A stretch of 64,000 nucleotides of DNA. It comes from Nilaparvata lugens (lineage: Eukaryota; Arthropoda; Insecta; Hemiptera; Delphacidae). The stretch covers positions 5,254,984 to 5,318,983 of the forward strand of contig NC_052505.1 in NCBI RefSeq assembly GCF_014356525.2, written 5' to 3'. Positions 33,608-44,907 of this stretch are shown here, in pieces. How positions within the stretch are numbered: position 1 is the stretch's first letter; each line of letters starts with the position of its first letter. The notes below the pieces were generated by a model. That model was not told where the DNA came from and made no database searches. It saw nothing but the letters and a program-made list of their open reading frames with translations. Both the position numbers and the translations under genes were made by a program.

Positions 33608-33845
33608 ACGTTAATTTCGTTATTTAATCTGAGGATTTATTTATAATGGAAATATTGTAAAAGTTTTAATCAATATGAATATTGAAGAGAAAAAAAACAG
33701 AAAATGATGAAGTAAAATAATTATCTAGGTAGTAAGATCAAATAATTGATAATAAAATGAAGTAGGCTGAAAGTAGTTTCAGGGTTATCAAATTTCAGTA
33801 ATATACAGCAGTATGCAGTGGATAATTGAAATAACATGATTATAT

Positions 33846-33861
33846 GATATATATATATATA

Positions 33862-33904
<43 letters not shown>
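33846..33904. repeat. (AT)n microsatellite, target of the LTR element
   Basis: About 55 bp of TA repeats lie immediately left of the LTR; ATATATATATA resumes immediately right of it at 43512. The retrotransposon therefore inserted into a pre-existing AT microsatellite, and ATAT at both junctions is the target duplication. Confidence 0.85.
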
Positions 33905-33907
<3 letters not shown>

Positions 33908-36268
33908 CACGTGGTAATTTGAAACCACCAAATATTTCTAAATGAGCCAATAAAATGTAATAGAACTATAAAATTGGAAAGAAGGTTAGACCTATCTAAA
34001 GAGTAAATCAACTCAAATCAAGTATTATTAGCGATTAGGAGTAATAGCATTATCAACAACGATAAGAAAACATGTATTATTGTGACTTAATAATTATGAG
34101 AATCCATTGGTAAGATCAAAAAATTATAAAGCGGCATAATTATTATTGGCGGATTACAAAAAAAAAAAATAAAATAAAATGCATGAACATTGAGGTTAGA
34201 GTTACTTGTTTACGTTTTGAAAAGAATTAGTCGATCTTGGATAAATCGATAATTATTAGAACCAATACTGAACAAATCAGCTGATTATTCGATCAACCCA
34301 TATGACCGGTTGAATCATATAAAACTCACTCATAAAGGATATATTATGTATACTAAAGGAAGTCGATGTGTAGAAATACAAATAACTATTATTTCTGTAT
34401 AAATATTTATTATAATCTAAAAAAGCATGATAAATCAAGAGTATACAAAACTCATATAAAAACTAAATGTATTATCTATTAAAATCGTATGTTACGATTT
34501 ATTTATGAATTCAATTTAAGATAAACACTCCATATATTTGTATGAAAACTTCTTTTATTTAATTTTTTCTATTGTAAAGCCGAGGAAGCCCTGATTCCCA
34601 AGGCAACCAATTGTATTGAGTCTATTAATTGAAGGCCAATCAGAGAGTAGCTTACAGAATTATTCGAGGAAGAGGCAAATTTTTCTAAAAACCTCCTTCT
34701 TCTGGCTTAAGATCCCAACCCGAGAGGATGCACATGGAGTTTAGGGTTTTTTCTTATTCCTTTTAAAAATTTTTAATGAACTATTAAGCCAAACCCTTTT
34801 TTAAATGTAATGTATGTTTGTTGAATGTTAATTGTTTGTGAACTCAGTGCTGTCAAGGAGTTCGTAATTGTAAAGATTCCCATAAAATAGTTTAATTCGA
34901 AAGAAACTTATAAAAATCTGGATCACGCGTTAGCCCAGCAGTGACGAAAAGGAGCCTACCTAATTAATTATTGGAAATAATTAATTCAATCCACGAGAAC
35001 ATCCAGAACTTCAGTCAGTGAGTGATAAGTCAAACCAAATGAGCTCATTTTTCTACGTTCAGTGGGGTAATAATTAATAAAAAAGCGCTATTCCAATTAA
35101 TTTGAATTAAAATAAAAAGTCACCACGTGTTGAACAATATCACATAGTTCACAAGAACATTTTATAAATTTATTTATTATATGTAGGAAGCTTACTTCCA
35201 TGCACTGCCCGAATTCATATTAAAAGCCCTGAGATCTCATGTTTGAATATTAATTTATTAAATATTAATTTTGTAATTGAACCAAGTATATCATATCAAA
35301 CTTATAGACCGAACAGGTTTTTATTGGTAGAATTTTGTATTGATTGGAAGTCTAAGTACCAGTATTAAATATAATATATTTATGAATTTGAAACTCATTA
35401 TTGTGAATATTAGCAAAGCCTGTGATAATTATTCAGATTTTAAAAGTAGATTATTTAAGTGAATTATAGTTATATCGAATATCTTATGCACATCTTTTTT
35501 GTGGAATATATTTTGTGTTTTATGTCAGCATACAAACTTATAGAATTTTTTATTATATCCCAACTCATCTCGTGTTATATAGTTTGAGCTGTTTTGGTAC
35601 CAACAAATGTCTAGCAGCATTAAAATTATGAATCAAGTAATATTAACCTTATTCAGAGCACTCAATATTTATCATCCTTTGATGATATTCATTTATCAGC
35701 CAGAACAAGTATATTAAGAAATTATATTAATAAGGTTCCAGTTATATCATATAAGGATCCAGAGAGCTTCAAGAACTGGCGTTGTAAGTTCTAAGGAATT
35801 TTGAAGGGTATATTGGTGAATACTTGTATTCACGACGAGCGTTTTAAGAATCAACTAGAAACAACTATAGTTGGTCCTGATTATTCTCTAGTGGTACATG
35901 GTTACTGATAATCAGTCATCAAATATTCTTTTAATTTCCTTACTGGTATTCTTCAAGAACTTCATAGAAGCAGCGGTAAGAATTATCAATACCTGGTCCT
36001 TGAACCTTATGGTGATTATTTGTACTTATAAAATTCATGTTTCTACCACTGAGCTAGAGCTGAGGTTTGAACCCAGTAATTTTGCGAGCCGGAAGGCCTT
36101 AATTTTTTGTGAATTTATTCGCAAAAGAGGGAATTTAGAGACTGCTCTTATAAATACCAGAAACATCGTATTATCTGTGAAGGAATTGCAATCCACAACT
36201 TCTCACAATAGCTTCATAACGTGGGACTCTATCATAAGAGATAACCCCCCCAGGAGCACAACTTCACA
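33905..36268 (+). repeat. 5' LTR, 2364 bp
   Basis: It starts TGTCACGTGGTAATTTGAAA and ends GGAGCACAACTTCACA. It matches the 3' LTR over its whole length. Differences are mostly single-base length changes, such as TCTATTAATTG versus TCTATTAAATTG. The LTR is unusually long. It contains an open frame from about 35898 that is shared by both copies for ~119 codons. Confidence 0.95.
36038..36078 (-). other. tRNA promoter-like A and B boxes in reversed order
   Basis: On the minus strand GGGTTCAAACCTCAGC (B-box-like) is followed by CTAGCTCAGTGGTAGAAAC (A-box-like, tRNA-Ala-type). In a real tRNA gene the A box comes first. The same sequence is in the 3' LTR at about 43282-43322. It may be chance or a remnant of tandem tRNA-derived sequence. 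Confidence 0.35.
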
Positions 36269-36271
36269 CAA

Positions 36272-36291
36272 TGGCACCCAACCAGTGGAGC
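36272..36291 (+). promoter_or_regulatory. Primer-binding site, tRNA-Lys-like
   Basis: TGGCACCCAACCAGTGGAGC starts three bases after the 5' LTR. It resembles the complement of the 3' end of insect tRNA-Lys (TGGCGCCCAACGTGGGG pattern), which primes Osvaldo-type Ty3/gypsy elements. The match is imperfect, so the tRNA identity is tentative. Confidence 0.55.
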
Positions 36292-36895
36292 ATGATGAAA
36301 AGCTTACCTACTCAATCTTACTATCAATGATTAATGAAATTATTGATAAAACTGAAAGCTGCAAGAAACATAATCTGAAGTTGTTTCGACAAGATATATC
36401 TGATAATCTATTGTAAGTTCTGGCTAAAATAATTGAGTTGCTCTTCAAATTAAAATTTTTCAAGCTGCATAAATACAGACAAACTGTATCACACGAGTTT
36501 GATAACATAATTCTCATAATAGAGAAAATTGGATGGAAATTTCCATAAAAGTTATAGTAAAAATTTGATTTTGATCTTTGAATCTAGACATTGTATGCTG
36601 ACCAGGGTTATAGGTTATTTGAGGCATTATAATACTATCGTTATTCAGGAGGATAAGACCCTAATTAAAATTTTAAGAACTATATTAGTGTAATTTGTAA
36701 GCCATATCTGTCTATGTTGATAAGCGTACCTGTAGCACTCGAAGGTCTTTTTGTAATATATGTACATGACACTTGAAACTTCAACACAACACAATTTTAT
36801 CCAGAATAGGCACTATCACTGAATCCATTTTAATATTCCTGAGACTTGGCAACACACTTGGCTATTTACTCGAAGTATTCCATAATAACGTCACC

Positions 36896-37327
36896 ATGAA
36901 CCAGTCGCCGGCTAACTCGCAAATTTCCTACTTCAGCGAACATCCCCAAAACTATGTAGCCACGACACCGGCAAATCAACAGCCCCAGGACGATGCAGCG
37001 GAGACCCCACGAGAGAGAGAGGGAGGCAGCATATGCTCCATCAGTTTCGACCCGCAAAACTTAGCCCAATTGTCTTCTACGAAGATTGATAACGTCGTCG
37101 ATGCGATTAATTCCGATGAGAGTCCGGCTGAGGGAGATGAGGGAGTGAGGGCGTCCAACCCGGTACCGGCGTCTTCGCAGATCGCCCCAAGCGCCGCCGA
37201 AGGAACGGAGAGTGCCGCCACCCAATCGCCATCCGATATCGCCAGTCAACCGCCATCCGCAACCACCAATCTAGGAAAAGGCAACATCACATTAAATTCT
37301 TCAGTCGGATATACTACAAACTCATAG
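36896..37327 (+). pseudogene. Gag N-terminal segment (low-complexity)
   Basis: The first good start, ACCATGAAC at 36896, opens a 143-codon frame beginning MNQSPANSQISYFSEHPQ. It is Ser, Pro, Ala and acidic rich (EGTESAATQSPSDIASQ) with no defined domain. It ends at TAG 37325-37327, where the next gag segment is open in another frame that overlaps it. The GC-rich third positions around 36980-37260 stand out from the AT-rich surroundings. I infer that this is the N-terminus of gag, separated from the rest by a frameshift or sequencing indel. Confidence 0.5.
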
Positions 37328-37832
37328 CAAACGATTCTATAAATGAATTTAAACTCTTGCTCAGCCAAGCCTTGGAGGGAGTGACTAAAAAAATACAAGA
37401 AGATATCAATGAAAACACTAAAGCCATCCAGGATAAAGCGGAGGAAAATACTAAAATCCTACAGGAAGGTATCAAAACTATGGATGAAAAATTTTCTAGC
37501 TTCAGGGAGGAAGTGAGAAATATAATAGATACAAAAATAGATACTCAATCTGCAGTTATCAAAAAGTTAGAAATCGTATAGATGACGTCACCTGTCAAAT
37601 AAATGAACGGTTAGATAACATACCAAAGGAAGTTGAAAAACAGGTGGACGTATTGGGTAAGGAGCTGGGCACCGCTATCATGGGAACTGTCATGGGAAAG
37701 GTGTTAGAAAGTAAGGGCGAGATAGAGTCGAAAGTGGAGGAAAATAATAAGAAAATAATAGAGATAGTCAAGGAACAAGTAACGTGCAGGCATGTATGGC
37801 AATTTAGCGGAGGAGGGGGCAAAATCAAGTGA
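37321..37832 (+). pseudogene. Gag coiled-coil segment, frameshifted
   Basis: Two overlapping frames together encode a long charged helix. Frame 1 runs to 37581 with TKAIQDKAEENTKILQEG and MDEKFSSFREEVRNIIDT. Another frame continues to 37832 with INERLDNIPKEVEKQVDV and KVEENNKKIIEIVKEQ. Heptad-like spacing of hydrophobic residues suggests a coiled coil, common N-terminal to Gag capsids. Two frame changes are needed to read through, near 37575 and 37790. They could be inactivating mutations or homopolymer errors. Confidence 0.55.
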
Positions 37833-38691
37833 GAGATACAGCATATTGGAGAATGCTATAGGCGGACAGCAGTTGAAGCTAACCGGATTGTATGATGAAG
37901 TGAATACACATAAGAAAATTATGAATGATAAATGGATTGCAAATGAAGAACGAGTCTCCAGAATAGAAACACGCATGGAAAATATCCCAGTCAGTCAAAT
38001 GCAGTATACACCGAATGAAGTAGTAAACGGCACTCAGCTTTTTCAAAGTCTTGGAAAATTCGATAATTCCTACCGTCATATGCAACCCAGACCATTCATA
38101 GACCAAATAAAAGCTATTCAGGAATTGATACCCACCTCTTGGTTAGTATGGCGCTTCCAACTGTCCAGTCTACTACTTGGCGAGCCGCTGATGTTTTTCC
38201 AGAGCCGGATGCGAGATATCAACAGCCTGGAGGACTTCATCTCCCAATTCCTGCAGCAGTATTGGAGTAAACGTAAGCAGATGGACGCACTATCAGAGAT
38301 TATATCATGCACATATGATAATAGAGGCAGACAATCATATACTGAATTTGTAGCTAAGATGATGTGCAAGAATTCGCAACTAGACGAATCTTTGGCGGAT
38401 ACATCATTAGCAAATATATTAACAAAAAAGCTTCCTTACAATGTTCGCATGACACTAGCAGTATCTTCGATTTCCAGTTGCAAAGAATTAATGGAACATT
38501 TACACTGTATCCAATCTGTTACTTCTGAATCCAGTCAGGTAAACGACCGTACAGGAGATTCCAATCATTCCCCTCATCATAATAGCAACAGCTTCAGAAA
38601 AAATTATAATGGTGAGAATCAATGTCAAATGTCGGAGCAAACACTCAATATCAAAAATACCCTGAAAATACTAGCAGAGGTCAATCGTTGA
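37792..38691 (+). CDS. gag: Gag capsid domain of the LTR element
   Basis: A 299-codon frame from ATG 37792 to TGA 38689-38691. The first ~80 residues continue the coiled coil (NEERVSRIETRMENIP). From about residue 100 a retrotransposon Gag capsid follows: FIDQIKAIQELIPTSWLVW, QLSSLLLGEPLMFFQSRM, EDFISQFLQQYWSKRKQMDA, then YTEFVAKMMCKNSQLDES and SLANILTKKLPYNVRMTL. This W/F-rich helical order is the Ty3/gypsy-type gag pattern. Its role is to assemble cytoplasmic particles around element RNA. It ends Asn/Gln-rich without a CCHC zinc knuckle; a nucleic-acid-binding tail probably continues in the next frame. The annotated start may not be the natural one. Confidence 0.75.
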   Translation: MYGNLAEEGAKSSERYSILENAIGGQQLKLTGLYDEVNTHKKIMNDKWIANEERVSRIETRMENIPVSQMQYTPNEVVNGTQLFQSLGKFDNSYRHMQPRPFIDQIKAIQELIPTSWLVWRFQLSSLLLGEPLMFFQSRMRDINSLEDFISQFLQQYWSKRKQMDALSEIISCTYDNRGRQSYTEFVAKMMCKNSQLDESLADTSLANILTKKLPYNVRMTLAVSSISSCKELMEHLHCIQSVTSESSQVNDRTGDSNHSPHHNSNSFRKNYNGENQCQMSEQTLNIKNTLKILAEVNR

Positions 38692-40075
38692 AAACAGTTC
38701 TAGAAATAAATCTCAATATTACAATAATAAACAACAGGATAGAGGAGCATATTATGATGGAAGAGATCGTTTAAATGGAAATAATTACAAGCGAGATGGA
38801 GATCGTAAGAATCAAGGTGAAACGCATCAAAATCATAACCGGACAAATACATCTTACACAGTAGCACATACAACAAAAGCAACCCAAAATCAACATGCAA
38901 ATAACCCACCACCAGACACACAGAAACCAACACCAAAAACCGCCGCACACCATGCACTTAAAACGCCCCGTAAACATCAATCCCTCTTGAGCCTTATATT
39001 CCCCACTGAAGAACCATCACCGCAGGAAGAGCAACCCGCCACCGAGGAGCACCAGGTTATAGTAAAGGAGTTATGCAATATGGAGCAAACATGCGATCAA
39101 CCCGTTTTGAATGCCACACCCGCGCATCAAGGGACCACCACCAGGCATCCGCGCACAGGACTTATGCACCCCAAGGAACCCAGGATGGAGGACCAAGAGG
39201 ACGACACCAGGGAGGACGGCATTCGGGATACAAGAAGCATGCACCGCAAGGCCCGGAGGCGGAAAGTCAGGCGGAAGAAAAAGAAGTACCGCGCGCGACG
39301 ATACCAGCTGCATGCACGTTTCAAACGCCCGAGGAGGATTCCGGACCAAAACCAGGATGGAGGACCGGAGATCGACAGCATGCATCCGCGGCACATTCGC
39401 TTTAAAGCAGAAGATCGGCGATGTGACCGGAAGAATGGGCTAAAGAAATGTGATAAAAACGGACCTAATAAATGGATTAAAAATGGAGCTGCTTACGAAA
39501 CAAATATGGAAACATGCATGGATGATAACAATAAATTAGATTACTTGTGGGAACTAATGAAGACTGGAAAGTGTTTAAGAAGAGTGAGAGAAATAAGGAG
39601 TTATATTAATAAAATGAAAGTACCTGACTATTATATGTTGAGAGATTATATTGTTAAAGAAATGATAAATGTTCTGATATATTGTATACTATTTGTTATG
39701 ACTGTGATATGGATAAAAGACTGTGTTGTGGATAGGATGAAAAATATTGTATTATTATTACTAAATGAAACTACTATTGATGAGTGGAAAGGTTATGTTG
39801 TGAGAAACACGGTAAATGCATTGATTTATTTTGTGAGTATTATTATATTTATGGCTGCGATATCAATTAAGGAAAATATCATTAAAGTACTGATGAATGA
39901 GGGCGTGTCTTATGTTGAGAGAATCAGTTCTAAAATTTTCAAAGCTAATCTGAAACTCAGAACGATTCAAAATACACCAAGTAAATACTCTAGGCTAGCC
40001 AGGATAAGAGAGCTGATGGAGAACCGGTCGTCAAAACCGCCAGATTATTTACAGAATCAAAGCCCATGCCTCTAA
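38690..40075 (+). CDS. Basic, membrane-segment ORF replacing pol
   Basis: This frame is open from the end of the capsid ORF to TAA at 40073-40075, about 460 codons, and overlaps the gag stop by a few bases, as after a frameshift. Order: an Asn/Gln-rich tract (SQYYNNKQQDRG), a Pro/Thr-rich stretch, a highly basic block (HRKARRRKVRRKKKKYRARR), then an AT-rich part with two hydrophobic segments, VLIYCILFVMTVIWI and ALIYFVSIIIFMAAIS, and a charged tail. No protease DTG, RT YxDD, RNase H or integrase HHCC/DDE motif is seen. Two other frames also stay open over 39073-39443, so coding there is uncertain. Function unknown; an env-like or accessory protein are possibilities. Confidence 0.5.
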   Translation, partial: ENSSRNKSQYYNNKQQDRGAYYDGRDRLNGNNYKRDGDRKNQGETHQNHNRTNTSYTVAHTTKATQNQHANNPPPDTQKPTPKTAAHHALKTPRKHQSLLSLIFPTEEPSPQEEQPATEEHQVIVKELCNMEQTCDQPVLNATPAHQGTTTRHPRTGLMHPKEPRMEDQEDDTREDGIRDTRSMHRKARRRKVRRKKKKYRARRYQLHARFKRPRRIPDQNQDGGPEIDSMHPRHIRFKAEDRRCDRKNGLKKCDKNGPNKWIKNGAAYETNMETCMDDNNKLDYLWELMKTGKCLRRVREIRSYINKMKVPDYYMLRDYIVKEMINVLIYCILFVMTVIWIKDCVVDRMKNIVLLLLNETTIDEWKGYVVRNTVNALIYFVSIIIFMAAISIKENIIKVLMNEGVSYVERISSKIFKANLKLRTIQNTPSKYSRLARIRELMENRSSKPPDYLQNQSPCL

Positions 40076-41139
40076 TCTCAAGCCGTATTATCGAGACAAT
40101 AAGCGATAAGAAAGTAAACAATAATATTTGGATTCATGGACCTACCTGTCAACAAATACGTACCAAACAAACACCAGACAACACACTTATTTCGCAGACA
40201 AGTATTCATTTCGACCAGTATACCTGAAAATAAAGAAAGAACAAATTTAGAAACCATTTTTAACACCATTCTTACTAATGAAACAGTGAATAAATAACTT
40301 CTAATTTAAAACCAGCTTACCGTTGTATATCTTAAAGAGGCATCAAAATGGCGACAGGTGAATAAAGAGAAACCACTCAAACATCCAAGGATCAGCTGTT
40401 CACTACGAGGACCAGAATGATCAGTGCCTATTAAATCATCAAAGTTGATACCCCGAACAAGAAGATCAAGTGTCATATAAATGTGAATTGCATGTAGAGA
40501 TATTATAAAGATATTATATTATTATTATTTATGTATAAGCTATTAAGAAAATCACTAAAATTATCCGCCAAATGATCAAACCGCATAGTTACCACCAAAA
40601 GCATTAATCCCAAGTCTCAATGTATTAGAGGAATAAGAAGTTCTTGTTGATAAAACCTACCAAAGATTATCCTTAAAAATATCCATTATATGAAAACAAA
40701 GCCCAATTTCTGCAAGAGAATGAAATGAAAATGTACAAGTCACTGTTCTATGTTGAGGGAGAAAATATGTTATACTCTGCAAGTCGGAGAATTATCAGTT
40801 TGTTAGGTTGGCAATGATTTTGCACCAACATTCAAATGTGCTTCTGGCCTGAGGGCAGAGCGTGGATTAGAAAAAAGATTTATATTATATATGGAGGAGG
40901 AGATAGTTTATATTGTGTATTGTGTGTAGAAGGAGATTGGCCGATGTAAGGCGTATGTATTTGAATTGAATTTATTTATTGTTGTATATGTTGTTGAATT
41001 GTTAGGAGGTAGGATTCTCAGTAGAGTTATTATCAGACTTTGTAACATGTATGATTTCTGATCCAAAACCAACTGGATCATAAAATTTATATTATATTCT
41101 CGAATTGTCGTTTTAAATCAGAAATCAGAGGGCGTTTTG
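40076..41139 (+). other. Noncoding 3' part of LTR-element interior
   Basis: About 1.06 kb between the last ORF and the 3' LTR. No frame of note. A purine-rich run AGAAATCAGAGGGCG just before the LTR at 41120-41134 is the only candidate polypurine tract and is weak. Confidence 0.6.
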
Positions 41140-43511
41140 TGTCACGTGGTAATTTGAAACCACCAAATATTTCTAAATGAGCCAATAAAATGTAATAGAA
41201 CTATAAAATTGGAAAGAAGGTTAGACCTATCTAAAGAGTAAATCAACTCAAATCAAGTATTATTAGCGATTAGGAGTAATAGCATTATCAACAACGATAA
41301 GAAAACATGTATTATTGTGACTTAATAATTATGAGAATCCATTGGTAAGATCAAAAAATTATAAAGCGGCATAATTATTATTGGCGGATTACAAAAAAAA
41401 AAATAAAATAAAATGCATGAACATTGAGGTTAGAGTTACTTGTTTACGTTTTGAAAAGAATTAGTCGATCTTGGATAAATCGATAATTATTAGAACCAAT
41501 ACTGAACAAATCAGCTGATTATTCGATCAACCATATGACCGGTTGAATCATATAAAACTCACTCATAAAGGATATATTATGTATACTAAAGGAAGTCGAT
41601 GTGTAGAAATACAAATAACTATTATTTCTGTATAAATATTTATTATAATCTAAAAAAGCATGATAAATCAAGAGTATACAAAACTCATATAAAAACTAAA
41701 TGTATTATCTATTAAAATCGTATGTTACGATTTATTTATGAATTCAATTTAAGATAAACACTCCATATATTTGTATGAAAACTTCTTTTATTTAATTTTT
41801 TCTATTGTAAAGCCGAGGAAGCCCTGATTCCCAAGGCAACCAATTGTATTGAGTCTATTAAATTGAAGGCCAATCAGAGAGTAGCTTACAGAATTATTCG
41901 AGGAAGAGGCAAATTTTTCTAAAAACCTCCTTCTTCTGGCTTAAGATCCCAACCCGAGAGGATGCACATGGAGTTTAGGGTTTTTTCTTATTCCTTTTAA
42001 AAATTTTTAATGAACCTATTAAGCCAAACCCTTTTTTAAATGTAATGTATGTTTGTTGAATGTTAATTGTTTGTGAACTCAGTGCTGTCAAGGAGTTCGT
42101 AATTGTAAAGATTCCCATAAAAATAGTTTTAATTCGAAAGAAACTTATAAAAATCTGGATCACGCGTTAGCCCAGCAGTGACGAAAAGGAGCCTACCTAA
42201 TTAATTATTGGAAATAATTAATTCAATCCACGAGAACATCCAGAACTTCAGTCAGTGAGTGATAAGTCAAACCAAATGAGCTCATTTTTCTACGTTCAGT
42301 GGGGTAATAATTAATAAAAAAGCGCTATTCCAATTAATTTGAATTAAAATAAAAAGTCACCACGTGTTGAACAATATCACATAGTTCACAAGAACATTTT
42401 ATAAATTTATTTATTATATGTAGGAAGCTTACTTCCATGCACAGCCCGAATTCATATTAAAAGCCCTGAGATCTCATGTTTGAATATTAATTTATTAAAT
42501 ATTAATTTTGTAATTGAACCAAGTATATCATATCAAACTTATAGACCGAACAGGTTTTTATTGGTAGAATTTTGTATTGATTGGAAGTCTAAGTACCAGT
42601 ATTAAATATAATATATTTATGAATTTGAAACTCATTATTGTGAATATTAGCAAAGCCTGTGATAATTATTCAGATTTTAAAAGTAGATTATTTAAGTGAA
42701 TTATAGTTATATCGAATATCTTATGCACATCTTTTTTGTGGGAATATATTTTGTGTTTTATGTCAGCATACAAACTTATAGAATTTTTTATTATATCCCA
42801 ACTCATCTCGTGTTATATAGTTTGATCTGTTTTGGTACCAACAAATGTCTAGCAGCATTTAAAATTATTGAATCAAGTAATATTAAACTTATTCAGAGCA
42901 CTCAATATTTATCATCCTTTGATGATATTCATCTTATCAGCCAGAACAAGTATATTAAGAAATTATATTAATAAGGTTCCAGTTATATCATATAAGGATC
43001 CAGAGAGCTTCAAGAACTGGCGTTGTAAGTTCTAAGGAATTTTGAAGGGGTATATTGGTGAATACTTGTATTCACGACGAGCGTTTTAAGAATCAACTAG
43101 AAACAATTATAGTTGGTCCTGATTATTCTCTAGTGGTACATGGTTACTGATAATCAGTCATCAAATATTCTTTTAATTTCCTTACTGGTATTCTTCAAGA
43201 ACTTCATAGAAGCAGCGGTAAGAATTATCAATACCTGGTCCTTGAACCTTATGGTGATTATTTGTACTTATAAAATTCATGTTTCTACCACTGAGCTAGA
43301 GCTGAGGTTTGAACCCAGTAATTTTGCGAGCCGGAAGGCCTTAATTTTTTGTGAATTTATTCGCAAAAGAGGGAATTTAGAGACTGCTCTTATAAATACC
43401 AGAAACATCGTATTATCTGTGAAGGAATTGCAATCCACAACTTCTCACAATAGCTTCATAACGTGGGACTCTATCATAAGAGATAACCCCCCCCAGGAGC
43501 ACAACTTCACA
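41140..43511 (+). repeat. 3' LTR, 2372 bp
   Basis: It starts TGTCACGTGGTAATTTGAAA after GGCGTTTTG and ends CACAACTTCACA, directly followed by ATATATATATACAATTC. It matches the 5' LTR with few changes. The open frame at 43140-43547 is the same LTR frame running out into flanking DNA. Confidence 0.95.
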
Positions 43512-43559
43512 ATATATATATACAATTCATTCTATAACATGGTTTAAAGGTTTATATTG

Positions 43560-44168
43560 GTGGAATGGGTGAGGGATGGTTGTCATGTGATCGTTCTAGG
43601 GCCGGACAGTTTCAGTCATTTGTTCCAAAATATGTTTTTTTAAAGTCAGGTTGAAGCTCGCTCGGCTCTCGATAGACCTGATAGAAACAGGAAGTGTATT
43701 CCATGCACGACAGGCACTGACTAAGAAGGATTTTGTGAAAATAGTAGTTCGATGATTGGGTATCCTTAAAGTACTTTCTCCGGTTCTAGTATGTGAAGCA
43801 TCTATCCTCCTACCTTCAGAGACAAATTTTAAATCATCTTTAAAATAGTACGGATTACCGTATTTCAAGATATCTCTAACAAGCTTGACTATTCGAAAAA
43901 GCCTCTGATCGGGAAGCTTCAATGTTGAACTAGCAATGTGGGCTGGGGTGATATGATCATGGCGTTGGAGAGAGTAGACGAAACGTAGACAATAATTTTG
44001 GCAACGCTGTAGTTTATCATTCAGAGTGACTTGCATATCGTTAAGAACAGAATTACAATACATTAAATGTGGGAAGATGAGAGATTGAACCAATAATAAT
44101 TTAATCATAGAGTATAATTTTATATAAATTATATTTTTTATTTTATTTTTAAATTTATATTTAATCAA
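43560..44168 (-). mobile_element. LINE 3' fragment next to the LTR element
   Basis: A minus-strand polymerase tail whose 3' end points at the (AT)n tract now split by the LTR element. The (AT)n may be this LINE's own 3' tail, into which the retrotransposon inserted. The 5' boundary is unclear, around 44120-44170. Confidence 0.6.
43596..44120 (-). pseudogene. LINE reverse-transcriptase thumb/C-terminal domain
   Basis: The minus-strand frame contains LLLVQSLIFPHLMYCNSVL, KLQRCQNYCLRFVYSLQR and HDHITPAHIASSTLKLP. Then come QRLFRIVKLVRDILKYGNP and CRAWNTLPVSIRSIES, ending at TGA 43596. This is the region downstream of the polymerase active site in CR1/jockey-group LINEs. The palm, with the catalytic aspartates, and everything upstream are missing. 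The remaining ~175 codons are free of stops, suggesting a fairly young truncated copy. Confidence 0.75.
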
Positions 44169-44298
44169 GAGTATAATAATTGATCATAGAGTATAGAATG
44201 TTACATATTGTCAAATACCATAGGCAAAATTATGTTATATTCTATAGATTCTACTCATTGGTTTTGATACATTCCATTCCCTGAAAAACTATAAGTTA

Positions 44299-44495
44299 GG
44301 CAGGATGCACACCGGAGAAACGCGTTTCGTGAAAAAAGTTTCAGGAAACGTGAAACGAAAGTTGCTCGCAATCGACTGATAAGATTAAGCAGGGAACGTT
44401 TCTTTTGTATGCATGCGCGAGTGAAACGGATTGCATGAAACAAGTTTCATGAAAGAGGGCTTAACGAAATACGTTTCTCCGGTGTGCATCCCGCC
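44299..44495. mobile_element. PIF/Harbinger-like MITE, 197 bp
   Basis: TTA at 44296-44298 and 44496-44498 flanks GGCAGGATGCACACCGGAGA and its inverse TCTCCGGTGTGCATCCCGCC. The interior holds inverted GTTTCATGAAA-type blocks, so the whole can fold. Non-coding. Confidence 0.85.
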
Positions 44496-44498
44496 TTA

Positions 44499-44907
44499 GT
44501 ATTCTATCATTCAAAAAATACAACAGAAACTTCGATATATTCTTTTTGACATTTAACCTACTAATCAATTATTCTCGTATACTTTTTTATTGAGATTCCA
44601 AGCTGAAGCTTCCACTATTCATCCATTTCCAGATCATACCCACAGTGATCCCATATTGTAAAGGCTGACCCTGATGTCAAGTGCGCTTTCCATTTCCAGT
44701 GAAATTAATCTCAACCGACTCAGGAGCACATTTTTTCGAGAGAAGAAAGAGCTTTGTGAGCTCATCCATCTCAACAACCTCTCCTATATTGTACGGTCTT
44801 CCAGGAATGACCACCACGAAAGAATTACGTTCAGCGAGATTCTACCATGAAATATTTCCCAATTTTGCAACTGTTTTGATCGTTGGTGGAGCTGAAGATT
44901 GGTTGTA
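44499..44907. other. Unassigned stretch
   Basis: An 87-codon plus-strand frame (44681-44944) resembles no family I recognise and runs into the 12-bp array. Nothing else is supported. Confidence 0.35.

Larger units (their letters stand above)
33905..43511 (+). mobile_element. Complete non-autonomous LTR retrotransposon (gag-only)
   Basis: A 9.6-kb element has two LTRs beginning TGTCACGTGG and ending ACTTCACA, an ATAT target duplication, a tRNA-type primer site and a frameshifted gag. The 4.87-kb internal region has no protease, reverse transcriptase, RNase H or integrase motif in any frame that I can see. A large ORF with hydrophobic segments takes the usual place of pol. The LTRs differ at only a few scattered positions and single-base indels over about 2.37 kb, so insertion was recent in evolutionary terms. 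It is probably mobilised by a pol-bearing relative. Confidence 0.9.

Noticed and set aside
35898..36416. 172-codon ORF near the end of the 5' LTR
   Set aside because: Mostly LTR sequence (the same frame occurs in the 3' LTR) with no recognisable domain; the downstream part crosses the primer-binding site. Kept only as a remark under the LTR.
39071..39443. Alternative 110-codon ORFs in two other frames
   Set aside because: They overlap the longer frame 38690-40075 in a GC-rich Arg/Gly/Pro patch and have no family resemblance. They do, however, lower confidence in which frame is coding.
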